This document shows positions 23,201 to 35,664 of a stretch of DNA of 64,000 nucleotides, in pieces. The DNA is from Lineus longissimus (lineage: Eukaryota > Nemertea > Pilidiophora > Heteronemertea > Lineidae). A model generated the notes under the pieces. It saw nothing but the letters and a program-made list of their open reading frames with translations. It searched no databases and was not told where the DNA came from. The stretch is taken from positions 248,001 through 312,000 of the forward strand of contig NC_088320.1 of assembly GCF_910592395.1 (NCBI RefSeq), given 5' to 3'. Position numbers and translations under genes: made by a program. Numbering within the stretch: position 1 is the stretch's first letter; every line of letters begins with the position of its first letter.

Positions 23201-26200
23201 CAGGGCTATCTTGATTATTCCTCTTCTTGTCAACAGTGTTACGAACGCCTCTGGCTTTGTTGTCAAGAGAAAAAACATTGTCCGTCTCCACAAAAAGGAC
23301 TTCATCGTCTGCCGAGTCCAGATGTTGGATGACTTCGTCCATCTTCTTTGAATCTGGTGAGTTTCTACATCTGTTCGCTGGTTCCTCACTTCCTAACTGC
23401 ATCGATCTTATTCCATCTACGAGATCATCAACAGCACCACCTACTGGTGTAACATGGAACTGTTGTAGGGTGTCTGATGCAAGGAGATAGGAAACCTGTG
23501 CAACCAGGTGAGAATTGACGCCCATATCAGGGTTAGTATCTATGGCAAGAAGTTCCAAGGCCTTGTGAGCCCAGTCGGGGAACTCTCTAGAACCAGCAGA
23601 CAAGGCCGAGAGACAATGTTGAATACAGAGCTTAACCTGCTGCAATGTCAAACAGAAACCAGCTGATTCATGCTCAGGTTGAATGTCCTTCTTTCCACCA
23701 AAACCAATGTTGTCAAGTTTCATGAAACAAACATTAACCTTTGCTTGGATCTTGGAAAGTAGTTGCTGGCAGTCGATGAGGTACTCATCAGGAGCAGGGT
23801 AGCCAAACATAGAGAAAGTGTCTGAGAATGCCAAGTAATGATTAACCCTCAACAAGAGTAACACGACATCCTTGCAGTAACTACATGTACAATCTGGTGG
23901 ACAACGATACAACTCGATCGGTTGTGGTACATCACGATAAAGGCAAGTAGATTCAGGTGTAGAGAGGCCATCAGCCTCTTCGTCACAAACAAAACCGAAG
24001 CATTCCTCCTCCCTCGGACTTGCTGCTACGTCTGCCGTGTCATCTTGGTCGGTTTCCTTGACATATCCGTCGGGAAAGTTCAGGATTCTGTGGGACACTT
24101 GGAGCGAGAGCTTGGCATCGTTGATCTGATGTTGGAGAGCCTGTAGCTTGGTCTTCCCGAGTAGGAACTGAACACACCTGAAACAAAACAATGAATACGA
24201 TGAAATATTGGAGTGTGTGGGCTCTGAGCCTGCCACCATGTTGTGCTGTACTCACAAAGTTCTATAAGCCAGAGAGTACTTTCCAAATCATGAAATAATC
24301 CCATTTCAGACTGAAACTCTCATCAAATTGCAGCAGAGATTATAAGAAATCATTGAAGGAATGTTCTACCTTTTTGGTAATGAGAATGCTAGAGCGATAT
24401 CGAGGCCTTCTTTGAGGTAATATGTGCTCTGTCTGACTTCCCCTGTGCGTACCATCAGGGTGGCACATACATGGAGAGAGGTGAGCAGGTTGTCCAACGA
24501 GGTCCATTGCTCAATCAGCGATGTGTATCCTGAAACAGAGCACAAGAGGAGGTTAGTGTTTCAGCTGTGGTTATGTGGTGTTGCTTCCAGTTCCGATCAC
24601 TAGCTGGTCTTCCTGGGCTCAAGTGTTGCTCTCAATGAGCTCCTCTGCAGACACAGACTATCTAGTTTAAGTGATCGTCAAGCGCTAGATACCGGCTAAG
24701 GTCAGGTAAAAGCAAGCCACCATTACTATTCATTCGCTACAAACAAACTAATCACACCATTTGCAAAAGATGTTCGACCGACGATATTACTGGAAAGAAA
24801 GTAGATCTCGAGACAAGTTAAAGAGAGAAAGATAAATACGCACTCGGCTGTTTTCCAATGTCTACTTCCAGTTTCTCAGCATTCCATCCAATGAGAAACA
24901 TGACCACGTATGAGTGATGCATGACTGCCTCCGTCAGGTGAGTGAGTGGACTCGTCGCATTACCGTACTCAAAGTCCATCATCTTGGGATTAACACCATA
25001 CTGGTGCAGAGGTAGGGCCAGGTATTGGGCGAGCAGACGATGGAACCAGCCTAGGAGAGACCTGTCAGCCCGTGCATCGATACAGAGACGTGTCTTCAGT
25101 TGGTTGACTTGCTCGAGTAAGGAAAAGCCTTCTGAAACCTGGAGCAGAAAAGGAATACCAAGTCAAAACCTTGAATGTGGTGTAGCTGAGCTTATACTGT
25201 TTGTTTCAAGTTTGGTTGATTTCATTTCCTGCATTAAGGCATTTACATTTTGCAACACGATTGCACTCTAGCAGGTCATGGGTGGTCATCAATCAAGCTC
25301 TCAGACCCGAGTAATGATGCGTCCAGTATTGTTTACACGCATAGCGGATGGTGTTTGATTTGAGGTGTTGGTGAGGAAACCTCATACAAGTAAGCCTCGC
25401 CACTCTTCAAGCTTACCTTGCCTGTCACCAGGTAGAGCTGCGCCTGAGTCAACAGAAAAACGTGGATGGCAGGAATATCCTTGTCTGTGCCTACAAGGTC
25501 AACTCCCTTCTCCAGCGCAATCATCTCAGCTAGCAACACTCTGGCTGCTTCAAACTGACAGAGATTGGTGAGAATGATGACACGACGTGATTCCGTCCGC
25601 ATCAATTCAGCAGTTTTCTTCCTTGACTGTTTCAGTAGAGATGACAGCAGGCTGAGGCAGTGTAACTCTTTGATGGGCTGAAGACAGAAAGAGCATTGAA
25701 AGCTGAATGAAACCAATCAAGCCTACTACATGAAGTGGATCTCGAGGTATTTGACAGTTTGAGCTTCAAGCACATTTGCTTGTCACTAAAGCAGTAGAAT
25801 GATATGCCCTCGGTCCACACTCATTTACAGTTGTCCACTTGACTTACGTTTTGAGTGAGGGCATATATGGCCTGGGTTATGCTCAACACCTCCAGAATCT
25901 CGTTGGTGTAGTCAGTCACCTCGACACGACAGGCCTCTGTTGCGTATTCCAGAGCTTTATCGACTGAGCAGAGGAGTGTGTTCTGTTCATGGAGTGTCAT
26001 GAGATCACAGAGGCTCTCTTCAAGAGATTTCGTCTTCTGAGAGGTTGTAGGTTTGCTGGTATTGTCTGCTTCCTGAGGTGTGGTCCCACTTGATTCTTCA
26101 TCATCCTGGGGAGGAAGAAATCAATCAGAAATAAGATGGCAGCTGCTTTTTAACTATTCCTGGCATATGAGACCTTGGGTACTTGCTAAGCTTGGGGTAT

Positions 26201-29200
26201 TGCAGAAGGACAGAGGTCAGAAGAAAACACAAAACATAACAACCAGGAACATATGCAGGGTTTGTGTACATGTAGCAGGGCTAATTGTAAAAAGAAAGAA
26301 AAGATTACCATGTTTATGTTGCCATCTTTCATTTTGTTGGCCTTCTCGCGGCACTTCTCAGAGATCTTGATGATGTACGTCCATAGGAATGCCTTGGCAA
26401 GTAGAACCAGACCACTGTTTCCTCTCTTTATTGCATCGTTCAGGAGGACAATAGCTTCATCCAAACACTCGCACTGTTCACTGAAGGCAGCGATAAAGAT
26501 AGACATCAACTCCAAAACAAAACCTTGTCAAAGGTGAGCTGAATTAAGGCTCCAAAATGCTGATTCTTGGCCCGATTTCCAAACTTTAAAGTTCCACAGA
26601 GAGATGGGGCATACATCCTTTCATTTCTGTTGTAAAATGAAACCATTTTCAGGCTTAGAAAACCAAAATCCTCCAAATCTTAGAAAAGTTACACCCAAAC
26701 ATGAAATGTGCGTGGACAACATACCTGCAGTCTCCCTGTTCCCCCTGCATCCACAACTGCTGAGCTTTAGAGATCAATATGTTGGCTCTCTTCTCTGGGT
26801 CCATGACCAGGACAAGCAGCTCACTGATCACAGTCAGGGCTTCTTCAACCATTCTGCAAGGCAACCAGAAAGCAGACTGGATATGTCACCTACTCATGGT
26901 TGAAAGAGGTCTACTCAGAGGAAACCCAAGTCTGCATTCCTGGGTCTTTTACTACTGAGCTTTGGTAGAAACAGTTTGTTAAGGTAGAAATGCTTAGTTT
27001 TTACAGTCCTCTTGAGGGAGGGGAGTGTGAGATTCCTCTTAGTACTCTTGTGAAATTGTTCAATGATTCTTTAATTGATCTCATTGTGCTACTTGAAGCC
27101 TAGCGGTGTTGCGAGCTAGAGCTAATTCATTACCTGTGGTTATAGGTATAGACGTGAAGCTCTTTCTCCATCAAGTCAACAATGTTGACATTGGTCAGGT
27201 CACAATGTTCGCCAAGAAGTGCCTGGTGGAATGTCCTGAAATAACAAACAATATCAGCCTTGCCTTTCAAGGTCTCATACATCTACATATCAGTATAAAG
27301 GTAAGTCTATCAAGGTGTTACTTTTCATATACTCGCTACAATATAATACATACATGTAAGCTATAGCAGGCCATGTGTAGTGTTTCGAAACAGATACCTT
27401 ACCTTAGTTTGATCGTGTTCCTGTATTCCTCTGCCTGGTTCATCACTTGACGTTTGATCCTGTACCAGGCCTCAGCAGCCACACCTGAACGACTTGGGTC
27501 AGCAAGAAAACCTTTCACAAGTGCATTCATTGCTTTCTCAGTTTGTCTCGTTTGACGCAGGCTATCACTCAATGGTTCGAAGACATGCCAGATCCAAACA
27601 CTCGTCTGAAACATTGAGAAAGTTAGCAAGGCTAAATGCTGGTTGGTCTTTGTATCCTTGAGCAAAACATGTCACCTTAACTTGCTCCTTTGTTTGAATG
27701 AAACATGCAGACAACATCCATGCTGCCTTGGAGGAGGAATGCTGCCTTGGAGGAGGAATGCTGCCTTGGAGGAGGAATGCTGCCTTGGAGAAGTATTCCC
27801 CAAGTGCAGAGAGTACGCTGTTCTGAGCACTTGCTTGATGTCACAAGGTCCTAGGATACTTTATGAAAGACTGACTTACTTCTCTTTTGCTGCGCAGACC
27901 TTGCTGTGATGTATCGTTTTTGATGTCCTCCCAGAATTCCACAGCCAGTTTGTAAAACACTATCGCCTCCTTGTACAACTCACGATTGTAGCAACATCCT
28001 CCGAGGCGATGAGCGACATAGATGAGGATGTGATATCTCTGCACAACGGCAACACTCATGCCATGGACGGAGATGTCGTCCAGGACATCTTTCATAGTCT
28101 TCAGCACCTCAACGCAACTGTCAACCTTCGCTGAACAGTCAGCATTTGAAACTGAAAAGAAAAGCAACAAACACGTGATAAAATGAAAATCCAAGAAGGA
28201 AGTTTCCTGTTGGTGTAGAAAATTGGTCCTTGATCAGTCATGCGCAACAAAAGAGTGAAGTATTTATCATTTACATGTAAGAGTCTTTCTGACCATCTTC
28301 CTGCCCATTGTAGTGCACTTGGTGTGGATGGTATCACTACACAACTACTGCGTGCACCATCAGATTCTTTTGCTCACAGAGCAAGATTTAGCTGTCAGAG
28401 AAAGATTGCTTTGATTGCCAACACTGCTAATACATGAAACAGTTAGAGCCAGGTTGTATTTGTCTCATTCACATCCCATTCAACACCTAATACGGCCAAT
28501 AATACCTTTTCGTTGTTTTGACTTGATTCGACCAGATTCCATATAAAGCAGAGAAGTGGACACATCGACTATCCTCAATGCTGTCGTCTGTAACTTCTTT
28601 ACTGCACCTTTGTCACTAGCTGAGTTCACTTGATCAAGATACACCCATTTCTGTCGCTGCAATATGTCTATAGTCACTCTGAGTAACATGTCGAGAGGTT
28701 GCTCGAGACTCTCTGGTATTGAGTACGTCGTGGCACCCAACTGACCATAAGTACTCTCGATTTGAACCTTAAGCTGTAAGAGAGACTCAACGATGGTAAA
28801 ATATGTCCTTGGGCCGAGGGCAGATGGGAAGCGAATCAGTTCAATTGCTGTTGAAATATCACAAGCAAGCTTCTTCTTTTCCTCCACAGAGCCATCTTTC
28901 GTGGATATTGAACTGAGAGAAAAAGAAGCCTCCAAGAGTCGACAGCTCGCACGATAGGCGGCCGCAATGCTGGCTTTCTTCTCGTGCACCTCGTTTAAAA
29001 ACTCGGAACAAATCTGGCAAATTTCTCTGGCGAGGTTGAATTTACCATTGCTACTAAAGTGGCGGATTTCAAACTGCTGTATTTCAAGTAAAGCGTGAAG
29101 GTGGTCATCAAAGTCATCTGAAGACTCATTCAACTCCTGCAGTTTATGCTTGAGTGAGCCCACTACACTATCGAACAAGTCAACTGCCAGTGCCACAGAG

Positions 29201-30647
29201 TTTGTCTCATCACTTGAATCTGGGAAACTGCAGTTTTTATACAAACTCATCACTAAAATTGCTTTTTGGACTAGGATATGAGGAGTTTGCATGTTGATGG
29301 AGTAAAACTTGAGTGCCAAGGTGTACACCTGGAAAAGGACATGCGGGGCCGAGTCTCCACCATTTCTGACCGCTATATTCCACAGCATTGCATGTATTGT
29401 TCCAGCGATCGAGAATATTGTGGTCTGTTGGTCTGACATGGACTTGACTAGTGGCTCAATCTGGACATGTAAGAATTCTGACAATCGAAGAACATCGCAC
29501 AGAGCACCCTGAAAACAGATAGGAGGCTTTTAAAAGTTGAAACTTCTTTTGGCTATTTCAAATGAAGAACAATTTGCTGTGGTCGAGTAAGATGACACTG
29601 CAGGTTAGCAGGTTGAGAATGAGTTTCCTCCAATCATTTCTCGCCCAGGAGAGACAGTTAACTTAGTCAGAGCATGGTATTCATGGTAAAATAACAATAC
29701 CAACCTTCTTACTGAGCTTGTTTATGAAATGATAAACAAGCTTAGCAATGGCCAGTGGTTCCTTGGGGCTCTTGAGATATTGTTGTGTTTCTGTGATGCA
29801 CTGACAACACAAGTGGACAGAATCAACAAGTTGGTGGAAAAGGTGCGGAGGCCAGGTGTCGAGAGTCGAGATGGCCGCATGGAGATATCTGGCAGCAGAG
29901 TAGGCATAGCGTTGGAGGCTCGTGTCAGGCAGGTTGCTCTTGGTAAGTAGAAGAGGTGATAAGTACTCCTGAAAAATAGATTTACCATGCAGATTCAGTA
30001 CTTACAACAATATGAAATATGAATTGCGAAACCCTTCATTCAGGGGTACAGTCACCAAGTCAGCTTTGTACCGGTCGGAAAAAGTGGTTCTGAGCCACCA
30101 GCACAACAAGTCAGCATCAAACAAAGCCTGAGGACCGAGTATGAATTGTGGACGTGTTCACTTGGTGTGGTTGCGTGTGCTGTTAGACTGACTATATGCC
30201 ATAGGCCTAGGCCTAGCCAATAGTCTTAGGCCTACACTTCAGTCTACATGCATGCATGATCATGCATGGTCTACACTGACACTCGTATCGATGTTTGTTA
30301 CTGTCCACAACTGTGTCGTGGTTTCATGTCGTTGTCTTCGACTTTATTTCAAATGGTTTTCTATTTCAAACTTCAAACTGTACTGTACATGCACTTGTAA
30401 AAACGTTAATTTATGCATGTATTGTAATGTAAGTACATGAAATTGGTGACGCCCCCCACCGTATTAGGAGAGGTGTAAATACTAAATGTACACAATGATC
30501 TTATTTGTCATTTTGGGTAGGCCTATAGCCTAGTACATGTAGGCTGGTAATACTAATAGTCACATCTTTTATTCTCACTTTCAAGTCCCGGTGAACACTA
30601 CCAAACACTCCCTTCTTCAAATTGTCGATGAAGCTTTCTCCGGACAT
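17201..30647 (-). CDS. ESPL1: Separase (cysteine protease, peptidase family C50)
   Basis: Cleaves the cohesin kleisin at anaphase to release sister chromatids. Twenty-two coding exons: 30647-30579, 29968-29705, 29508-28506, 28151-27880, 27605-27403, 27235-27134, 26853-26725, 26480-26309, 26105-25848, 25677-25417, 25138-24844, 24529-24370, 24177-21554, 20971-20578, 20190-19938, 19703-19584, 19421-19242, 18998-18861, 18764-18547, 18271-18188, 17970-17806, 17402-17201. They sum to 7566 nt, encoding 2521 aa, with all phases matching. The N-terminal half is helical repeat. A Cys cluster (CPPDCTCSYC) lies near residue 1155. The 2.6-kb exon encodes a disordered basic segment with RGRGR motifs and candidate ExxR cleavage sites. 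The C-terminal protease has FGSWKGLLLG, VILVLD, the catalytic His in YSGHGCG (about 2404), the catalytic Cys in FGCSS (about 2430), then NLWDITDKDID. The His-Cys spacing of 26 equals that of human separase. The start is the only ATG in a first exon of matching phase; it is the least certain part. Confidence 0.95.
17531..17681. repeat. 51-bp x 3 tandem repeat in the last separase intron
   Basis: Three nearly identical units beginning ACATCTACCGTGGATCTCC, lying in the intron between the catalytic-Cys exon and the final exon. Confidence 0.9.
27721..27795. repeat. 19-bp x 4 tandem repeat in separase intron 4
   Basis: Four copies of TGCTGCCTTGGAGGAGGAA, the last diverged. Confidence 0.9.
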
Positions 30648-33230
30648 ATTCACAAATTGAATCGACCGCGAGAAAAGAAAAAAAGACTGATGAAAACCAC
30701 GGAAAATGACCTTTCCATGCGTTTCATTTTCGATTTTTCATGTTTTGTTCAATTCGAATATCGCCGCTTGACGCGGTGTCCGGTGGTTTCGCTCCCTGAC
30801 CTTTTCGCCCCCAGGCCCAGTCGTCTCGCTCCAAATCGAAGTCACTTCGAATCGATTCTTGAAGAGTTCTTCAGAAATGACTTTGCCACTTCGATTAGGC
30901 CATGGGAATGATTAATACGGGTTACCGTCCGAGATATTTAAAAAGATAATGAGGGTTTTTTTCATTTTTCATCATTCATAATCGGATGATTTACTGGTCA
31001 AAACTGTGTAGTGCCACCTATCGCGTCATCCTGAGTAAGGGCGAGGAACGAGGCCGGTCCACAGCGTCCAGAGTGTAACCTCGTACACAAACATTTGAAC
31101 AAGGATTGAATCGGGGACGCAAGCCCGAAAATGCCGTTCCGTCCACGACAATTATCATTTAATCAAATCGATTCAGTCCTCAGCGAATTGTTGTTTCACT
31201 GAGGGTACTGTACCAGTACCATGAACCAGTCTCTGTAATTAGTGAATAGAGAAGACCAAATTCTATTCAATTCAATTTGATTTATTCTCCACTTAGTTAA
31301 AAGTACAGAGAAAAAAACAAATAAACCGATCTAGTTTACAGTGGCAGTTACAACATAGTCAATAGTCGATCAAGAGGTGACATGGAAAGGGGTTGAGATA
31401 CAGACCGATCGGATGTCTGCTGACGTCACGGCTAAGCGGCCGCCTCAGCGCCACCACGCGGGGCCTAATGGTATTAAGATCAAGAGGCGACAGCCGCTTG
31501 GATAGCTCCTGGGTGAGTTTACAGTAGGGTCCTACACGTAGGATAGGTCCCATGGGTAGGGCTAGATCCAAAGATACTCGGCCCCTTTTGTTGACATCGG
31601 CTATTTTAAGAAAGCACATGGTAACTCCTTACCCACAATACATTGCGGACAAACATTACCACGTGTTTTTTTGTAGTTGTGGTTGTCGTGAATTATTCGC
31701 CACGAGAGACAAGACCACAATTGATTTTTTAAGCCTTTTAGCAGTTAAATTGTCAATGTTTGACCGCGACGCATCAAAGAATGCGTCAAGTAGTGAAACT
31801 GAAATTCGGATATGATATACGGGTTAGTCTTGCGAGTAACTGGTGCGATTTAAATTGGTGATTGACCACGGAAATTTTTTTTTAAATTGACAAGTTTGAC
31901 ACAAGTGGACATTTTTACCCATATCGGCCATTTTCACTCCAAATTTGAACCACCCCCCTATGGCCAGGTTGTCGAAATTCAAAATTATTTTTTTACCAAA
32001 CAATTTATTTATATCTGTAGACTTGCCACAGCAAATATTTTTTCAATACCTCTCCAAATATGTACTTGAGAGTAAAAAAACATGCACTCGTCTAATTGAT
32101 AGGCCTCGACCCTCCAACCTATGAATATTCATTTGTGGTCTTGTCTCGCGTCGGACTCACAGACAGTGTCGCCAACTGCGTTGTGGGTTCGAATCCTGTT
32201 GAGGGCGAGTTTTATAATGCAATTTTTTGGGCGTTTTTGGCAGTTAAGCTTCTCACAAAAGAAAGGGGAAGACACCCATGACAGACTGATTGAAAGTTTA
32301 TCAAATGCACCTACCGGTTGGCTCCAATATCGATCGTTCGACGTTAAAGGAAACTATCCTCATGATAAAAACATACAATATACCCAAGCATTCGGGACAA
32401 GAAACATGCATCAGAATAATGTAAATAACAGTTTATTTCAACGACAAAATAGACATGTATTCTAAAATCTATTATTACATCGACATCATAGCAAATCATT
32501 TCTATCTTTGGTTGGCAATGCCCCGACAATTAAAATGAACTTATCCCGGACAAAGTCCCGGTTGTTTGAAAGCATGTTCGCTCGTAAAAATATGCTGTTT
32601 TCAGACAACCCGGCCCTGGTAATGACTTGGTCCTCATGCACCATCAAACCTCTCTCTGCCTAACACAACAGTAGTCAGGATGATGAAATTCAGTTTTATG
32701 TTAGGATGATCAGCGCGGTCATCTCATATAAAGCTGCTGGTGGACGCGATATTGATTCCAGAGGGCGCTAGCATCCATGGTCCACTTGTTGAACATATGA
32801 TCTGGAAATAGTCCGTGATAGACTGATCCCACTTGCCCGACACCCAGCTTCCTGATTCAAATATATGTGAATATATTTGTAACTATAATCATCGCGAACC
32901 CGACCTCAGTGTACTCCAAGATTGTCTCTTCGACCAGTGACTTAAAAGTAAATACTACAATATGTTGAAAACGCGGCTAGGGGTCGTTGCGACTGGTCCT
33001 AGAGGTGGCAGCACCTGAGTTCCATCTGGAGATGTATTGCCATCTACAGCTATGACAGCTATTAACCTATTTTAGTACAACCGACCATAAAGGAATAAAC
33101 GTAAAGGTGCTACAGAGTTGAGCAATTGAAATTACGATATTTTGAAGACATGCGCAAATTACGAATCTAGTGATAACTTTACGATGATGATATTCTCAAA
33201 ATGAGAGGTTGAGTTCCACATGAGGCTTTC
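30648..33230. other. Separase promoter side and non-coding spacer
   Basis: The first 500 bp upstream of the separase start are moderately CpG-rich. A TTCGAA at about 30758 resembles the cell-cycle CHR element known in vertebrate separase promoters; this is suggestive only. A TTCAATTCAATTTGATTTATT segment near 31265 looks like a repeat tail. A tRNA-like fragment lies at about 32118-32212. No protein-coding gene is supported. Confidence 0.4.
32118..32212 (+). repeat. tRNA-like SINE fragment
   Basis: Contains a canonical B-box GGTTCGAATCC at 32186-32196, preceded at tRNA-like distance by GCGTCGGACTCACAGACAGTG. The T-stem is mostly wobble pairs, so it is a SINE-like relic. Confidence 0.4.
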
Positions 33231-34262
33231 CTAACTACATTTTGCCTTGTAGCTATCCCATAATGCCCGTATCTCACTTTGATTATAATTCGTCACAGCA
33301 ATTTGTTTCCTGAAGTCACAAGGTTTTTTCAAACTGACGGCCTTCCAAAGACTGAATGCCTTATTGTGAACTAGGCGTACTGGGAGACCAGTTCTTCGAG
33401 CGACCATTGACGAAATGAACACATCTTCCATTCGAAAGAGGCGCTGTTTTATTGCAGTATCATATAAAACGGGGACGAGCTTTCCCACAATTGCGTAGAA
33501 ACCTCCGCAATATGGCGGCAGACTTTTCCCGCCATATTCTTGTTTTGAGATATACCACCGATGGTTTGGATCACGGACGACCGGGGAACCTTTGAACACA
33601 TAACACATCAAGAAATATTTTGTTTGTTTTGATGCCATATGCAGACGACTCATCAAATGTGGCGCGTTGACGAGCGCGTCGTCATCCACTTTGAATACGT
33701 AGGACGCGTGGCGGCAGTAGGAAGTTACCCACCTGATGACGGACACTGATTTGATTGACAGGTTATCATAACTATCCCAATGACTGTGTTGGACGATGTC
33801 ATGATACGTCAAACTCTCGTTCCTAATCGCAGATCTCGTCCCGTTATCTTTGTCAACCCCGAGAAAGAACAAGACCCGAGCATTAGCACCATTTTTGAAT
33901 TCTCGTCCCCAGGTCTGGCGGACTCGCTGTCGTCTGTCTGCGTTGTGTAGGGAGCTGATCACGGCCACCACGATCTCCACTGGAGCCGGGTTTCCATCCG
34001 ACTTCTTGCAAGTTTGTCCAGACTCAGCAATAAACCTGTAGTCACGTGGGATGTAATACTCCGGCTCACCCCGTTTGTTCCAAGATCGTCTATTGTTGTC
34101 CACCATCATGGCCATGCGCGTCATCACGTGACGCGCGCTGAAGTGTAAGCTCGTGGTGGTGAGTGTTCTCGACCATAATCCGGGCAACAAGAACATGGCA
34201 TTGTTGAAAATAAAGACGATGAGAACCCCGAATATCAACAGCAACAACAGCGCCCTCTTCAT
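33231..34262 (-). CDS. Beta-1,3-galactosyltransferase family protein (GT31), copy 1
   Basis: Type II Golgi membrane glycosyltransferase that would add a beta-1,3-linked sugar (Gal or GlcNAc) to glycans; acceptor unknown. 343 aa from the ATG at 34262. I chose this start because the next residues are KRALLLLLIFGVLIVFIF, a cytoplasmic basic stub plus signal anchor, and a splice-acceptor-like GTAGTTTCAG lies just before it, so upstream in-frame codons are probably intron. GT31 motifs in order: RRQRVRQTWG, VLFFLG, YHDIVQ, DSYDNLSIKS, KVDDDALVN (metal-binding DDD at about 193-195), YPPYCGGFYAIVG-like PPYCGG, and EDVFISSMVA. The coding region is a single exon, as is common in this family. A possible polyadenylation signal lies near 32425. 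Confidence 0.9.
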   Translation of the reverse strand: MKRALLLLLIFGVLIVFIFNNAMFLLPGLWSRTLTTTSLHFSARHVMTRMAMMVDNNRRSWNKRGEPEYYIPRDYRFIAESGQTCKKSDGNPAPVEIVVAVISSLHNADRRQRVRQTWGREFKNGANARVLFFLGVDKDNGTRSAIRNESLTYHDIVQHSHWDSYDNLSIKSVSVIRWVTSYCRHASYVFKVDDDALVNAPHLMSRLHMASKQTKYFLMCYVFKGSPVVRDPNHRWYISKQEYGGKSLPPYCGGFYAIVGKLVPVLYDTAIKQRLFRMEDVFISSMVARRTGLPVRLVHNKAFSLWKAVSLKKPCDFRKQIAVTNYNQSEIRALWDSYKAKCS

Positions 34263-35664
34263 CGGAAATCTGAAACTACAAAAATGGTGACGTATTAAGG
34301 ATGGTTCTAAAGAGACCCGTGACATCCGAGATTAAAAGGGCATAATACAATCATTTGTGCTTACGACGCGCAAGTATCAAACGACGTTAAATCCATGCTT
34401 CATGTTTCCATGGCAACTGAGATGCGAGTGTAACCTGGCGGAATGATGGATATCGATTGGAGAGTGAACTCCCCGCCCGTGTTGACGTATTGGTGTATAG
34501 CGTTCGGGGATTGAGAACAACATACCAGCTCAGGGATGACAACTGGTGTGGACGGAATTTTGACCCCTTTGGAAAAAGTCGGGTAAACAAAATGTCGTTT
34601 CAATCGTGGGGATTGAGAATGTGGGGTTTTGGGCATAATGCAAGACTTGTGTCTATATTAGATGGTATGCCACATATACAGGGCATCACCCTCGGTCACT
34701 GATAGTCTATCACATTTGACCTATTCAAACTGTCGACCAAAAAGGTACAAACTATACTCTAGGATGGAGTGACCGTGTGACAAAGGATTCTATTTTGCGC
34801 TATTAATCTGAAGACTGACGGTCATGGTCTCTACAGAACCGTATGCCTCAATTCGTCACCACAGAATGAGGACAGACAAGGCGCACGTTGCGCAGCTGTG
34901 TTTTGTATGAATTTTGACTGACAGCACGGGTGTACAACATTGCAAGTACTGCTTGCGGACACAAACGATTACATCACTTAAATGGTAATGTATTATAGGG
35001 CAGAGGACAGCCAATCTCTCAATATTCCCACTGCCATCCCTGTGGACACTCATGTGACGGAGGGGACATCGAGCCCATTAAAACAACATAGACAAGGTGA
35101 TGAAGGTATACATACCTACCTTATTCCCGGTAGTCACATCCAATGCCTACCAATCTGTCTCAATGTTGACTCCAGCGTTCCCAACGTTCATTCATCCTCC
35201 ATCTTCACCCCACCATCTCGCCTATTTGATTTCTGCTAGCTCTCGATATCTGGATCCTCGCTATCGCGTTTTATTCCCACTACACACTGGTAGGCATCCA
35301 TTAATGAGATGATTCATGCTAATTTTATGGTGGCTTCCTGAGCTAAATATTGATCAAGAAGTTTTGAAAGGTGTCGCAGCGGTGATGCATTCCATCAGAG
35401 AGACTCACCATCGTGAGCAGACGGGATCCCCGTTTCGTGAGCTGTCGCTGCTTCTTGCGATCATCGCTACTTGATCTGCTGCGCCACTTCTATCCAATTT
35501 ATGTCCCTCGCAGCTAGATTTACGAGTTGCCCCTGTATAACTGCTTCTTTCTAAAAAAAAGGTTTGCGTTAAAAAGCGTCCGCGCATGTCCTCGTCGACA
35601 ATGATTTGAGAATCCGAACAAGTCTCAGGGTGAAGAAGACTTCATAAAGTATGGTAAAAAAGGC
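34263..35664. other. Spacer between GT31 copies 1 and 2
   Basis: Presumed 5' UTR exon(s) of copy 1 and the 3' flank of copy 2. No conserved reading frame seen. Confidence 0.5.

Noticed and set aside
26481-26509. Separase exon 8 starting further upstream (LMSIFIAAFS)
   Set aside because: That start does not match the phase left by exon 7. The acceptor CTGCCTTCAG at 26483-26481 restores frame and has a good pyrimidine tract.
34263-34325. Upstream start adding 21 residues to GT31 copy 1
   Set aside because: The extra codons overlap an acceptor-like GTAGTTTCAG and precede the basic stub and membrane anchor typical of the true N-terminus.
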